DNA of 64,000 nucleotides from NCBI GenBank assembly GCA_041570195.1, contig JBFFWQ010000006.1, positions 1 through 64,000 of the forward strand, given 5' to 3'. Shown in pieces: positions 52,924 to 63,033 of this stretch; positions within the stretch are counted from its first letter, which is position 1, and every line of letters begins with the position of its first letter. The notes below the pieces were generated by a model. That model worked only from the letters and a program-made list of their open reading frames with translations. It had not been told where the DNA came from and did no database searches. Position numbers and translations under genes: made by a program. Origin of the DNA: UBA11865 sp041570195 (GTDB lineage: Bacteria; Chloroflexota; Anaerolineae; Promineifilales; Promineifilaceae).

Positions 52924-53432
52924 TCTACGTTGCCATACGTCCAGTATCGATTCACGAAGAAATTCCAGAATAAAACTACGACCGTAGCCAACATTTTGGC
53001 TGGAATGTAGCCGCCCAAGCCCAGTGAAATGGGTAGCAACAAGAGCAGCCGGTTAAAGAAGGGCGTGGTGAGTGCCAATATCAAATTATTGATAATCAGC
53101 CCAATGATACTCACCACGGCAAACTGCGGCAGCTGCACGCGCTTGCGCTTGCTGCGCGATTCTGGGTAGGTCCAGTAACGATTCAGGGTAAAGTTGCTGA
53201 TTACCGCCAATGTGAAGGAGATGGTGTTAGCGAGTACCAGGCCGACCGTCGGGGAGAACTGCGTGTTCTCAGCCACCAATCGCGGAAGCTCGACCACCTC
53301 GACCAAAAAGGTCAGGGTCCCGAAATCGACGATGAACCCCCATGTTCCAACAAACAGAAACTTGGTGAAGCGCTCAGCTTCCTTTGGATTAAAGCCGAAT
53401 CGGCCGGCCACGTTGGCGATCAAACTAATCAT
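52920..53432 (-). CDS. GtrA family membrane protein
   Basis: This encodes 170 residues with four membrane helices and the GtrA pattern FTKFLFVGTWGFIVDFGTLTFL ... ANTISFTLAVISNFTLNRYWTYP (split here for length) ... FFVNRYWTY. GtrA proteins flip or handle polyprenyl-linked sugars. It overlaps both neighbours (8 bases with the ligase, ATGA with GT4). Confidence 0.9.
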   Translation of the reverse strand: MISLIANVAGRFGFNPKEAERFTKFLFVGTWGFIVDFGTLTFLVEVVELPRLVAENTQFSPTVGLVLANTISFTLAVISNFTLNRYWTYPESRSKRKRVQLPQFAVVSIIGLIINNLILALTTPFFNRLLLLLPISLGLGGYIPAKMLATVVVLFWNFFVNRYWTYGNVE

Positions 53433-54945
53433 CTTCGGTCGTCAGAACCTGCTGAATACCAAGCATGGCGCCCAGGAAAATGAATAAGTTATTGACATAA
53501 AGTTTGTCAAATATATGATGAACGCTCAGCGCCGTCCAGGCCGCCAAAAGACCGAGCGCAATGCCTCTATGCGGCCAGTCCAGAAACCCGATTAGGCGGA
53601 TGACTTGAACAAAGATGACGGCCCACAAACTCAAATAAATGATAGCCCCCATAATGCCTGATTCGGCCAGGATATTAAGATAGTAATTATGCGCGTGCCC
53701 CAATGGATGCGGCCAATTAAGTGTCGCATAATCCTCGTATGCGGGTTCGTAGTTGCCAAAACCGACGCCAAGAAGCAAGTTCTGCCGGGCCATATCCGCA
53801 CCAGCCTGCCAGTGCGCCAACCGCTCAACTACCGCGTAATTCTCTGTGGTAATGTGGATTCCGCGCACATCACCTACTTGCAGATCTTCTGAGAAACCTA
53901 TGAGCCGGCTGGAAAGCGACGAGGGTATGAGGTTGAACCGCAGACCTACCAACAAGAGCAAGATGCTCAGGGTCAAAAACGACAATCCCACGAGGCGCTT
54001 CCGGGGCAGGAAGACCAGCGTGGCGGCCGTTCCCGCGGCGAAACCGATCCACGCGCCGCGGCTCCAGGACATGACAAGGCCCATACTTGCGAAAAGCGCG
54101 CAGACGCCAAAGAAAAGAAGCCATAGCCACTCAGCTGGCCGGCCGATCTGACGCTGCTGCAGTTTACGCAGCTGTAGAAGAAGCATTCCAATTGTGGCGC
54201 CAATAGCCAAAGAAGCGGTCAGACCCATGTAGCCGCCGTAAGGATTCGGTTGCTGAAATGTACCAAAGGCGCGATAAAAACGATCCAGGATCATAAAATG
54301 ATCGGGGCCTTCGCCGCGCAAGGCAAATTGCCATATGCCAATGAATGCCTGGCTCAATCCGGCAATCAATAACATAGCCACCAGCCAACGAACATCAAAT
54401 CGGGTTTGGCGACGCTGAACGAATCGCGCTCCGCTATTTCCACCGTCGTGGCGGTAAGTCGACAGGTCATACACCATTTGCATCACCAGCCAGATCTCCA
54501 GCCACTTCAGGACCTCTTTAAGACCATAACTGAGCGATTCGGCCGCTAGCAATGAGATAAGACCTATGCCCACAAATAGCGCGAAAGGCAGATTGAATGG
54601 CGTCTTGTGAACAAACAGCCGGCGGCGAATCACGCCATGGCCGATCCAAGCTGTCAACGTCGCCAGCAACAGCAACTGGCCGCTTTCGGGCACCGTATTG
54701 CCGAACATAATGTTCTCAAGCGCCCCGGCCGGACCGACAATGAGTACGAAAGCCAAGCCGAACAGGGGCTGCACGAGGATCAAGAAGAAAAAGGTTACCC
54801 CACCGATAATTGCCAATGCATAGGCTAAGGGCAGGACGGCTATGGTGACGCCCACGGCCAACGATAACGCTACGAGCCAGAATGGCTGCTGGCCGAGGGC
54901 ATCCCGGCCTTCATCAATCCTTTGCAGCGAAAATGGTTGGCTCAC
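53425..54945 (-). CDS. O-antigen ligase/polymerase family protein
   Basis: This encodes 506 residues from GTG with about 12 membrane helices. The Wzy/WaaL signature is the periplasmic loop (ARQNLLLGVGFGNYEPAYED) followed by HPLGHAHNYYLNILAESG. Helices include LAVGVTIAVLPLAYALAIIG. It polymerises or ligates surface glycan. A second, fused member of this family lies at 45344. Its start overlaps the stop of the SDR gene by one base (TAGTG). Confidence 0.9.
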   Translation of the reverse strand: MSQPFSLQRIDEGRDALGQQPFWLVALSLAVGVTIAVLPLAYALAIIGGVTFFFLILVQPLFGLAFVLIVGPAGALENIMFGNTVPESGQLLLLATLTAWIGHGVIRRRLFVHKTPFNLPFALFVGIGLISLLAAESLSYGLKEVLKWLEIWLVMQMVYDLSTYRHDGGNSGARFVQRRQTRFDVRWLVAMLLIAGLSQAFIGIWQFALRGEGPDHFMILDRFYRAFGTFQQPNPYGGYMGLTASLAIGATIGMLLLQLRKLQQRQIGRPAEWLWLLFFGVCALFASMGLVMSWSRGAWIGFAAGTAATLVFLPRKRLVGLSFLTLSILLLLVGLRFNLIPSSLSSRLIGFSEDLQVGDVRGIHITTENYAVVERLAHWQAGADMARQNLLLGVGFGNYEPAYEDYATLNWPHPLGHAHNYYLNILAESGIMGAIIYLSLWAVIFVQVIRLIGFLDWPHRGIALGLLAAWTALSVHHIFDKLYVNNLFIFLGAMLGIQQVLTTEDD

Positions 54946-55886
54946 TATACGCGACTTCTGAAGTATTCAATCGTCTTAACCAGGCCATCGGCCAGATCAA
55001 CCTTCGGCTGCCATCCAAGCAATTCACGGGCTCGTCGGATGTCCGGTCGTCGCATTTTCGGATCGTCGGTGAATCGATCGTGGGTGGGTTGCACATATAC
55101 CGTCTCGGACTTGCTGCCGGTTAACTCGACAACCGCGTCAGCGAATTCTCTTATTGTCATTTCATCCGGATTTCCGATATTGACCGGCGTAGTCACATCT
55201 GATTCGAGTAAACGGCAGACACCATCTACCAGATCGGTATAGTACTGAAAAGACCGGCTTTGGTTTCCGTCACCGTACACCGTGAGCGGCAAACCCGACA
55301 ACGCCTGGTAAATGAAGTTTGGCACGACGCGGCCGTCGTTAAGGCGCATTCGCGGTCCGTACGTATTAAAGATCCGGACAATGCGCGTATCGACGCCGTG
55401 ATAGCGATGGTAAGCCATCGTCATGGCCTCGGCGAAACGTTTGGCCTCATCGTAGACGCCCCTTGGTCCAATCGGGTTGACATTCCCCCAATAGCTTTCT
55501 GGCTGAGGGTTGATTTCTGGATCACCGTAAACCTCAGAGGTCGACGCCAGCAGGAATCTTGCTCCCTTTGCCTTGGCCAGGCCGATGGCATTTAGGGTGC
55601 CTAATGATCCTACTTTCAGCGTGTGTATGGGGTGCTCTAGATAGTCATTAGGGCTGGCTGGAGATGCAAAGTGCAGGACGGCATCCAAGTGTTCTCGCAC
55701 GTAGATGTAGTTAATGACATTGTGTCTGAAAAACGTGAATCGCTCACTACCAAGCAGATGGGCCAGGTTATCCATGCTGCCGGTAATCAGATTGTCGACG
55801 GCTATCACCTCATGCCCATCAGCCAGGAACCGATCGCATAAGTGCGATCCAAGAAATCCGGCCCCGCCGGTTATCAGTATGCGCAT
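54945..55886 (-). CDS. UDP-glucuronate decarboxylase-like SDR
   Basis: This encodes 313 residues from ATG 55886, with GAAGG 7 bases upstream; the frame extends to 55910. The Rossmann motif ILITGGAGFLGSHL, the catalytic YDEAKRFAE (Tyr/Lys), STSEVYGDPE and TRIVRIFNTYGPRM are typical of UDP-xylose synthase and related extended SDRs. It makes a nucleotide sugar (UDP-xylose or similar) for the operon. Confidence 0.9.
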   Translation of the reverse strand: MRILITGGAGFLGSHLCDRFLADGHEVIAVDNLITGSMDNLAHLLGSERFTFFRHNVINYIYVREHLDAVLHFASPASPNDYLEHPIHTLKVGSLGTLNAIGLAKAKGARFLLASTSEVYGDPEINPQPESYWGNVNPIGPRGVYDEAKRFAEAMTMAYHRYHGVDTRIVRIFNTYGPRMRLNDGRVVPNFIYQALSGLPLTVYGDGNQSRSFQYYTDLVDGVCRLLESDVTTPVNIGNPDEMTIREFADAVVELTGSKSETVYVQPTHDRFTDDPKMRRPDIRRARELLGWQPKVDLADGLVKTIEYFRSRV

Positions 55887-56047
55887 AGCCTTACCTTCTT
55901 CACACGACACTTATGCCCGACACGTCGAACGGCCATGGGCGTTACCCTGGTTGTCAGCCGGGTATTGTATCTTAGCCACTGTCGTGGGGCGAACCATGCA
56001 CTTCAGGACTTGACGTTTGCACACGTTGACGACCGCATGACGGTCGC

Positions 56048-56077
56048 TTGCCACCCTGTCGCTGCACATTGTATACT
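56048..56077 (+). promoter_or_regulatory. promoter of the isoprenoid gene idi-2
   Basis: TTGCCA (56048-56053), an 18-bp spacer and TATACT (56072-56077). An inverted repeat CGACCG/CGGTCG (56030-56035 with 56041-56046) overlaps the upstream side and could be an operator. Confidence 0.55.
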
Positions 56078-56104
56078 CCTGCATCTTTCCCGGAGGAACG
56101 GAAA

Positions 56105-57199
56105 ATGAGTGTAACTGATGGCGATAACTATTCTGAGGACACAACCGGTCGCGGGCCGGCCGTCCCACCCGAAGCTCTGGTCGAGCAACGGAAAGTGGAC
56201 CATATCCGCATTAATGTAGAAGAGGACGTTTCATTCAAGAATCTAACCACCGGGCTTGAAGACTACTATTTGATGCACGAAGCCTTGCCTGAAATCGACT
56301 TCGCGGCTATCGATACGCAAGCCAGACTGCTTGGCAAGACATTGGCCACCCCCCTGGTGATCTCCTCTATGACCGGAGGCGCCGACGAGGCGCACCAGAT
56401 TAATCTAACTCTGGCGGAGGCGGCTCAGGTGGCCGGCATCGCCATGGGCTTGGGCTCGGTGCGGGCCGCCATTGAAGATGCAAGCCTGGCATATACATAC
56501 CAGGTTAGAGAGGTCGCGCCCGACATTCTGCTGTTTGCCAATCTTGGGGCGGTTCAACTGAATTACAGTTACGGAGTAGATCAATGCCGGCAGGCGGTTG
56601 AAATCAGCCAGGCTGATGCACTAATCCTGCATTTCAATGCTCTGCAGGAAGCGGTCCAACCAGAGGGCGACGGCAACTTCGCAGGGCTACTGGCCAAAGT
56701 CGAGGAAGTCTGCCGCCATCTACCTGTTCCGGTCATTGCCAAGGAAGTCGGTTGGGGCTTTTCCGAGAAGACGGCCCGCCGGCTGGCGTCGGCCGGCGTG
56801 GCTGCGATCGACGTCGCCGGGTCGGGCGGCACTTCGTGGAGCCAGGTTGAAATGTACCGGGCGCCCACGGCTCGTCACGCCCGTGTTGCCGGCGCTTTTG
56901 TCGACTGGGGCATTCCTACCGCCCAGGCAGTCCATTTTTGCCGTCAGGGCGCTCCAGGTCTGCCAATCATCGCCAGTGGGGGTATCAAGAACGGGATCGA
57001 AGTAGCCAAGTGCATTGCCCTCGGCGCTTCGGCCGTTGGTTTCGCTGGCGAATTCTTGCGACCGGCTGTCAATGGCGGCGTTGAGGCAGTTATTGAAACT
57101 GCCGCCGTTATCACGGACGAGCTGCGCGTGGCCATGTTCAGCAGTGGAGCCGTTGATTTGGCCGAGCTAGCATCGCTGCCCCTACACCGCCGGAAGTGA
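56105..57199 (+). CDS. fni: isopentenyl-diphosphate delta-isomerase, type 2
   Basis: This encodes 364 residues from ATG 56105 with GGAGGAAC upstream. The FMN-dependent TIM barrel is seen in ISSMTGGADEAHQINLTLA, GIAMGLGSVRAAIE, VGWGFSEKTARRLASAGVAA, IDVAGSGGTSWSQVE and PIIASGGIKNGIEVAKCIAL. It interconverts IPP and DMAPP. It precedes a prenyl synthase gene by 128 bases, so the pair supplies polyprenyl chains. Confidence 0.95.
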   Translation: MSVTDGDNYSEDTTGRGPAVPPEALVEQRKVDHIRINVEEDVSFKNLTTGLEDYYLMHEALPEIDFAAIDTQARLLGKTLATPLVISSMTGGADEAHQINLTLAEAAQVAGIAMGLGSVRAAIEDASLAYTYQVREVAPDILLFANLGAVQLNYSYGVDQCRQAVEISQADALILHFNALQEAVQPEGDGNFAGLLAKVEEVCRHLPVPVIAKEVGWGFSEKTARRLASAGVAAIDVAGSGGTSWSQVEMYRAPTARHARVAGAFVDWGIPTAQAVHFCRQGAPGLPIIASGGIKNGIEVAKCIALGASAVGFAGEFLRPAVNGGVEAVIETAAVITDELRVAMFSSGAVDLAELASLPLHRRK

Positions 57200-57327
57200 T
57201 TATTTTAGCCAACCAACCCTGATAGTTGTCAAGATGACGTGGGATGCGACTAGAACAATCGCCGCCATCTGCCGCTAAACAGTCCTACAAACGACGAAGT
57301 AAAGATTAGCAATTGGAGTCGAGATAC

Positions 57328-58353
57328 ATGGAAGAACCCCTAAGCACCTTCGCCCAGAAGATGATACCGGCCGTCGAACAGGAAATGCGCTCTGTAATGC
57401 TGGTCAACGAGAAACAGGCGAATCTGTTCTATGGAATGATGCACTACCACCTAGGCTGGGTTGACGAGAACCTACAGACGGTAGATGCTGCTTCGGGAAA
57501 ACGAGTAAGGCCACTGCTTTGTTTGCTCACAACTAGTGCCGCCGGCGGGAAATGGCCTCAAGCTGTGCCTGGAGCGACCGCGCTCGAATTATTGCATAAC
57601 TTCAGTCTCATTCATGACGACATTCAAGACCAGAGCCCCACTCGCCGCGGCCGACCGACACTGTGGCAATTGTGGGGTGCTAATCAGGCCATCAACAGTG
57701 GCGATGCTATGTTTTCGCTTGCCCACATTGCCCTTAGCGGTATGCTTGAATTGGGCGTGCCGGCCGAGACTATCGTTCGCGCGGTATGCCGCCTTGACGA
57801 GACGTGCATTGATCTTACGATCGGTCAGTACCTGGATATGTCATTTGAGAACCAGCGGGACGTATCCGTCGACGAGTATTTAGAGATGATCGCCGGCAAG
57901 ACCGCTGCCTTACTTGCTTTTTCGGCAGAACTTGGCGCCCGTGTGGCTCAACAGTCGCCATCGGTAGTCAAACACTATGCCGCGTTCGGCCGCGACCTGG
58001 GACTTGCTTTCCAGGTTCGCGATGACATTCTTGGCATATGGGGTGATGAGTCCGTGATCGGCAAATCGTCAGCCACGGACATTGTCACACGCAAGAAGAG
58101 CCTTCCTGTCCTCTTTGGACTCGCCGAAAGTCTCGAACTACGCGAAATCTATGCCAACGCCGACACCGGGGATGGTTTCGTGGAACGTGTCGTGGACATA
58201 CTGGATCAAGTCGGGGCGCGCGATGTAGCCAAGTCTTATGAGGGGAAGTTCGCCACCAGTGCATTGAACCATCTCAGCGCAGCGAATCCCCAGGGCGAAG
58301 CTACAGAAGCTTTGCGTCAGTTGACACGTTTTCTACTAAACCGACAGGCCTGA
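57328..58353 (+). CDS. polyprenyl (geranylgeranyl-type) diphosphate synthase
   Basis: This encodes 341 residues. ATG 57328 is preferred over TTG 57313 because GGAG lies 9 bases upstream. The first aspartate motif is LIHDDIQDQSPTRRGRPT and the second is FQVRDDILGIWGD. GKRVRPLL supplies the IPP-binding arginines. Product length cannot be set with confidence. It acts after the type 2 isomerase. Confidence 0.93.
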   Translation: MEEPLSTFAQKMIPAVEQEMRSVMLVNEKQANLFYGMMHYHLGWVDENLQTVDAASGKRVRPLLCLLTTSAAGGKWPQAVPGATALELLHNFSLIHDDIQDQSPTRRGRPTLWQLWGANQAINSGDAMFSLAHIALSGMLELGVPAETIVRAVCRLDETCIDLTIGQYLDMSFENQRDVSVDEYLEMIAGKTAALLAFSAELGARVAQQSPSVVKHYAAFGRDLGLAFQVRDDILGIWGDESVIGKSSATDIVTRKKSLPVLFGLAESLELREIYANADTGDGFVERVVDILDQVGARDVAKSYEGKFATSALNHLSAANPQGEATEALRQLTRFLLNRQA

Positions 58354-58470
58354 TCTCGCAACTCCGGCACGTTGCCATATCTGCACCACGTCGAGCGCCA
58401 CATTCACAAGAAATAACGGCGACCCGTTTATCCGGATCGCCGTTCAGTACTTTGACGCGACAACCGCTTG

Positions 58471-61400
58471 CTAGTCGGTCGGTTCAGCCTCTTGGGTGGG
58501 GACGCGCGCCGCAGCTTCCGCGGCCTGCGCGGCGGCGATCTTTTCCAACACTTCTTCATCCGTGTTGTCGTCGATGAGAAGCCCTGATAAATCCACTTCT
58601 TCGACCTCGGCTGCTGCCATGGCCTCCGCTGCTTCCTTCTCTGCTTGCCGTTCTTGGCGTACCTTGTAACCGGTGCCGGCTGGAATCAGCTTGCCAATGA
58701 TGACATTCTCTTTCAAGCCAAGCAGGTCGTCTTCCTTGCCAGCAATCGCCGCGCCAGCCAAGACCTTAATGGTGTGTTGGAACGAACTGGCCGACAGGAA
58801 GCTTTCGGTATTCAGTGACGCCTTGGTAATGCCTAGCAGCACCGGTTCAGCTCGAGCTGGCTGGCCGCCTTCTTCCACAACCTCCTTGTTGGTGGCATGG
58901 AACTCAGTTGTCTCGATCAGCTCGCCCGGCAACATCTCCGTATCGCCAGAGGCGGTGACCGTGACTTTGCTCAACATCTTCCGAATGATTGTTTCGAAGT
59001 GCTTGTCGTTGATGTTCTGCCCTTGCGGCCGGTATACTTGTTGAACTTCGAGCAAGAGATACTGGGTCACTGCATCACGGCCGAGAATCTCCAGGATGCG
59101 ATGCGGGTTCTTGGAGCCTTCAGTCAGTTGATCGCCGGCTTCGATCCGGTCGCCGTCACTCACGAGAATGCGCGTGCCGGCCGGGATTTCATAGTCCCGC
59201 TCGTCCTTGCTTTCCCATATCACCTTGATGAGCGAATCTTCAACCACAACGCGGCCGCCGTGTCTGGCGGTGATCACTTCATTGTCCTTCTCGACCAGAA
59301 TATCGCCAGCCTTAACTGGTTCTGCTTCATCATCGAAGTCGAGCGACCAGCCCTCCGGAATCTCGTATTCGTCTTCTACTAGCTTGCTGTCACTGACGAT
59401 GACATGTCGGACACCGTCGACCAGCACGATATCCGCCCGGCCGCCTATCTCCGACATCACAGCCTCGCCCTTCGGCTTCTGGCGAGCCTCGAATAACTCC
59501 TCTACACGCGGCAGACCCTGGGTAATGTCACCACGGGCCTCCGCAGTGCCGCCTGTATGGAACGTTCGAAGCGTCAATTGTGTTCCCGGCTCGCCAATGG
59601 ACTGAGCGGCGATGATGCCAACGGCAGCACCCAACTCTACTGGCTCGCCCCTCGCCAGATCGATGCCATAGCATTTGGCGCAGATTCCCTGCCGCAGTTC
59701 GCAGGTCATGGGCGAATATACATATACCTGCCCGATGCCGGTAGCATCAACCACGTCCGCCAGCTCTTCGGTGTAAACGTCTCCTTCGCCAATAATGACC
59801 TCCCCAGTCTCAGGGTCGGCAACGGAACTGGCAGCGTAACGGCCAAATATCCGCTCAGCCAGGGTCTGTTTGCCGAAGTTATCGGAGCGCCGGACATAGA
59901 TACCCTTATTCGTCTCGCAATCTTCTGATAGGACGATGACATCCTGCGCCACGTCGACCAGTCTACGAGTCAAGTAGCCAGCATCGGCCGTTCGTAGCGC
60001 CGTATCGGCCAGACCCTTTCGCGCGCCGTGAGTCGAGATAAAGTACTCAAGTGCCGTCAGACCTTGCCGGAAGTTGGAAGTAATCGGCACAGAGATAATC
60101 CGACCTTGAGGATCGGCCATCAATCCGCGCATGCCGGCCAGCTGAGTAATTGGTCCAAAGCCGCCCTTTGTGGAACCAGACAAAGCCATCATCGTAACCG
60201 GACCGGCCGGACTCATTGCATCCCTGACCGCCTTCTCCACCTGGCCCTTGGCGTCTGTCCATTGTTCGATAGTTCGCTGATATTGCTCGTCTTCGGTTAG
60301 CAGGCCTCGCCGGTACTGGCGATCAATCAGGTCCACACGCTTGCGCGCATCCTCCAAGATGACCTCTCGTTCCCCAGGAATCGTTAGGTCGGATACGGCA
60401 ATCGTAATGCCCGACTGGGTAGCGTAACGGAAGCCAAGGTCCTTAATACTATCGACCATTTCAATCGTCACATCATCGCCTAGACGACGATAGACGCGAT
60501 TGACAAACTCGTTGACCGAACCCTTATCCAACGTCTCGTTGACAAACCGCATCTCGGGCGGCATCGCCTGATTGAAGATGACCCGACCGGCCGACGTTTC
60601 AATGATCCTCGTTCGCGGCTTGCCGTCTGCATAACGCTTGCCTTGATCGGTGAAGTAAGTCTCCGTTTTCAGCTTGATTCTGGCGTGAATATGAATGAAG
60701 CCCAGGTCAAGCGCCCGCTCGACTTCCTCCAAGCTACTGAATATCTTGCCCTCACCCTTCAAACCATCGAGCATCACCGTCAGGTAATAAACACCCAACA
60801 CCATGTCTTTTGACGGACCCACGATCGGGTGGCCGTCGGCTGGCTTCAACAGGTTACGGGTCGCCATCATCTGCTGAACGGCTTCTTCGACCGCTCTTTC
60901 TGATAGCGGCACGTGTACAGCCATCTGATCGCCGTCAAAATCGGCGTTAAAGGCCGCGCATACTAACGGGTGTAACTGGATGGCCTTGCCCTCCACCAGA
61001 ATTGGCATGAATGCCTGGATACCCAGCCTGTGCAGGGTTGGAGCTCGGTTCAGAAGAATCGGCCGGCCCTCAATGACCTCTTCGAGTACTTCCCAGACCT
61101 CTGGCGGCTGGCGCTCGATGAGTCGCTTGGCCCCTTTGATATTACTCGCATACTCATACTCGACCAATTTACTGATGACGAATGGTCGAAATAGCTCCAG
61201 ACCCATCGTCTTGGGCAGGCCACACTGCCCCATCTTGAGCGTAGGGCCGACAACAATGACAGAGCGTCCAGAGTAATCAACGCGCTTGCCGAGCAGGTTT
61301 CGCCGGAAACGACCCTTCTTGCCCTTGAGCATGTCGGACAGCGACTTCAATTCGCGTCGGCCACGTCGGCTCAGAGCTTTGCCACGCTGGCTATTGTCAA

Positions 61401-62814
61401 TAAGGCTATCTACCGCCTCCTGCAACATGCGCTTTTCATTGCGTACGATGACGTCGGGCGCGCCCAACTCCAGCAGGCGCTTGAGCCGATTATTGCGATT
61501 GATTACTCGGCGGTACAGGTCATTCAGATCGGAAGTCGCGAATCGGCCGCCATCTAGCTGCACCATTGGGCGCAAGTCCGGCGGGATTACCGGCAACACG
61601 GTCAAGATCATCCATTCAGGTCTATTACCGCTCTGCCGCAGCGCTTCGACAACTTGCAGGCGTTTCGTAGCTCGCTTGGCACCTTGCTTAGAACGCGTCG
61701 TCCGGACTTCACGCCACAAATCTTTGGCCAGCTTGTCCAAATCCATATTCTTCAGGATGTCATAGAATGCCTCGGCGCCCATGTCAGCCCTGAAAACGTT
61801 GCCGAATTTGCTCTTGAGCTCACGGTACTCGGTCTCGTTCAAAAAGACCATTTGGGCAAGATTCTCGAGCTGTTCCCGATTCGCCTGTGCTTGCTGGCGC
61901 AAGCGAGCCACTTTTAAGGATATCTGATCGCCAACCTCTTGTGATGCCTCTCCGAGTTCTTCCTTCAGGAGTTCAATATCACGCTGCAGATCGGCGATAG
62001 TGCTTTCTTGTTCCTCTTCGAGTTCTTGCTGCTTGTTGGTCAGCCGTTCTGAGGTGGTCTCCTGGACCAGTACGATGTGTTCTCGTCCGACAACATCACC
62101 TTTGTTGGCAATGATCGTTTCGCCAAGAGTGACATCCTCACCGGCCTCCTTATCCATCAGGTTCTCGAGACGCTGTTCGGCAACTTGTGCTTCGCGTACA
62201 AGTTCCTCAGTGGCCTCCGACAACCGTTCGTCATAGCCCTCTCTGAGGTCGGCTAATTTCTGCTCCAAATCCGCGAGGCGAGTCCGGGCTTCCTCAGTAG
62301 CCTCGTCAATGGAAGCCTGATTCTCCTCCATGAGGCGCAGCTCAGCTTCCTCGAGTTCCTCCTCTAGACGCTTCAAAGCCCGCTTGCGCGCCTCGTCATC
62401 TACGAATGTAGTGACATATTGCGCGAAATACAAGACGCGGTCCAGGTTGCGCCGCGAGATATTCAACAACAATCCAAGATAGCTTGGTACGCGGCGGGTG
62501 TACCACACGTGAGCGACCGGTGCAGCCAATTCAATGTGGCCCAAACGTTCGCGGCGAACGGCTGCCCTCGTTATCTCGACGCCGCATTTGTCACAAACGA
62601 TGCCCTTGTAACGAACGTTCTTATATTTGCCGCAGTAGCACTGCCAATCGCGAGTCGGGCCAAAAATAGCCTCACAAAATAGCCCGTCTTTCTCCGGGCG
62701 CAGCCGGCGATAATTGATCGTTTCCGGCTTTGTTACTTCGCCGTAAGACCAGGACCGGATCTGTTCGGGCGATGCAAGACTTATGCGCAAGGAACGGAAT
62801 TCGGTTGCTTCCAC
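58471..62814 (-). CDS. rpoC: DNA-directed RNA polymerase subunit beta'
   Basis: This encodes 1447 residues from GTG with GGGAGGT 9 bases upstream. The zinc ribbon cysteines are 59, 61, 74 and 77. The active-site NADFDGDQMAVH lies near residue 620, and the second zinc site CELRQGICAKCYG further on. Residues about 145-325 form a long coiled-coil insert (LEEELEEAELRLMEENQ, ATEELVREAQVAEQRL, LQRDIELLKEELGEA) with a short beta-hairpin at 225-255 (GETIIANKGDVVGREHIVLV). It sits where Thermus beta' has its non-conserved domain; E. coli has about 45 residues there. The C-terminal tail is Ala/Glu-rich. rpoB is not adjacent. Confidence 0.97.
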   Translation of the reverse strand: MEATEFRSLRISLASPEQIRSWSYGEVTKPETINYRRLRPEKDGLFCEAIFGPTRDWQCYCGKYKNVRYKGIVCDKCGVEITRAAVRRERLGHIELAAPVAHVWYTRRVPSYLGLLLNISRRNLDRVLYFAQYVTTFVDDEARKRALKRLEEELEEAELRLMEENQASIDEATEEARTRLADLEQKLADLREGYDERLSEATEELVREAQVAEQRLENLMDKEAGEDVTLGETIIANKGDVVGREHIVLVQETTSERLTNKQQELEEEQESTIADLQRDIELLKEELGEASQEVGDQISLKVARLRQQAQANREQLENLAQMVFLNETEYRELKSKFGNVFRADMGAEAFYDILKNMDLDKLAKDLWREVRTTRSKQGAKRATKRLQVVEALRQSGNRPEWMILTVLPVIPPDLRPMVQLDGGRFATSDLNDLYRRVINRNNRLKRLLELGAPDVIVRNEKRMLQEAVDSLIDNSQRGKALSRRGRRELKSLSDMLKGKKGRFRRNLLGKRVDYSGRSVIVVGPTLKMGQCGLPKTMGLELFRPFVISKLVEYEYASNIKGAKRLIERQPPEVWEVLEEVIEGRPILLNRAPTLHRLGIQAFMPILVEGKAIQLHPLVCAAFNADFDGDQMAVHVPLSERAVEEAVQQMMATRNLLKPADGHPIVGPSKDMVLGVYYLTVMLDGLKGEGKIFSSLEEVERALDLGFIHIHARIKLKTETYFTDQGKRYADGKPRTRIIETSAGRVIFNQAMPPEMRFVNETLDKGSVNEFVNRVYRRLGDDVTIEMVDSIKDLGFRYATQSGITIAVSDLTIPGEREVILEDARKRVDLIDRQYRRGLLTEDEQYQRTIEQWTDAKGQVEKAVRDAMSPAGPVTMMALSGSTKGGFGPITQLAGMRGLMADPQGRIISVPITSNFRQGLTALEYFISTHGARKGLADTALRTADAGYLTRRLVDVAQDVIVLSEDCETNKGIYVRRSDNFGKQTLAERIFGRYAASSVADPETGEVIIGEGDVYTEELADVVDATGIGQVYVYSPMTCELRQGICAKCYGIDLARGEPVELGAAVGIIAAQSIGEPGTQLTLRTFHTGGTAEARGDITQGLPRVEELFEARQKPKGEAVMSEIGGRADIVLVDGVRHVIVSDSKLVEDEYEIPEGWSLDFDDEAEPVKAGDILVEKDNEVITARHGGRVVVEDSLIKVIWESKDERDYEIPAGTRILVSDGDRIEAGDQLTEGSKNPHRILEILGRDAVTQYLLLEVQQVYRPQGQNINDKHFETIIRKMLSKVTVTASGDTEMLPGELIETTEFHATNKEVVEEGGQPARAEPVLLGITKASLNTESFLSASSFQHTIKVLAGAAIAGKEDDLLGLKENVIIGKLIPAGTGYKVRQERQAEKEAAEAMAAAEVEEVDLSGLLIDDNTDEEVLEKIAAAQAAEAAARVPTQEAEPTD

Positions 62815-62920
62815 TAGGTGTGACCTCCCACAAGAAGATACGTTACGGAATAATGAAGCTCAGTCGATAAACAATTCTTGGTCAATTTCGGTAGCTTATT
62901 CTGTCAATTTCTGCGGACAC

Positions 62921-62955
62921 GGAAAAAGAGCGTTTAGCCCGCAGCCAACGCTCTT
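62921..62955 (-). terminator. terminator/attenuator hairpin upstream of rpoC
   Basis: AAGAGCGTT (62926-62934) pairs perfectly with AACGCTCTT (62947-62955) around a 12-nt loop. On the minus strand the distal arm runs into TTTTT. It lies between the promoter at 63006-63033 and the rpoC start. Confidence 0.8.
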
Positions 62956-63005
62956 GCACTCCGCATATGTCAACTACTGTTTCGTCACCGGTTTATACAA
63001 GCACT

Positions 63006-63033
63006 ATTCTATCGGTGAACGCTAAAATGTCAA
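63006..63033 (-). promoter_or_regulatory. promoter of rpoC
   Basis: On the minus strand: TTGACA (63033-63028), a 16-bp spacer and TAGAAT (63011-63006). Transcription would begin near 63000, about 45 bases before the hairpin, and give a leader of about 185 bases. Confidence 0.7.
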
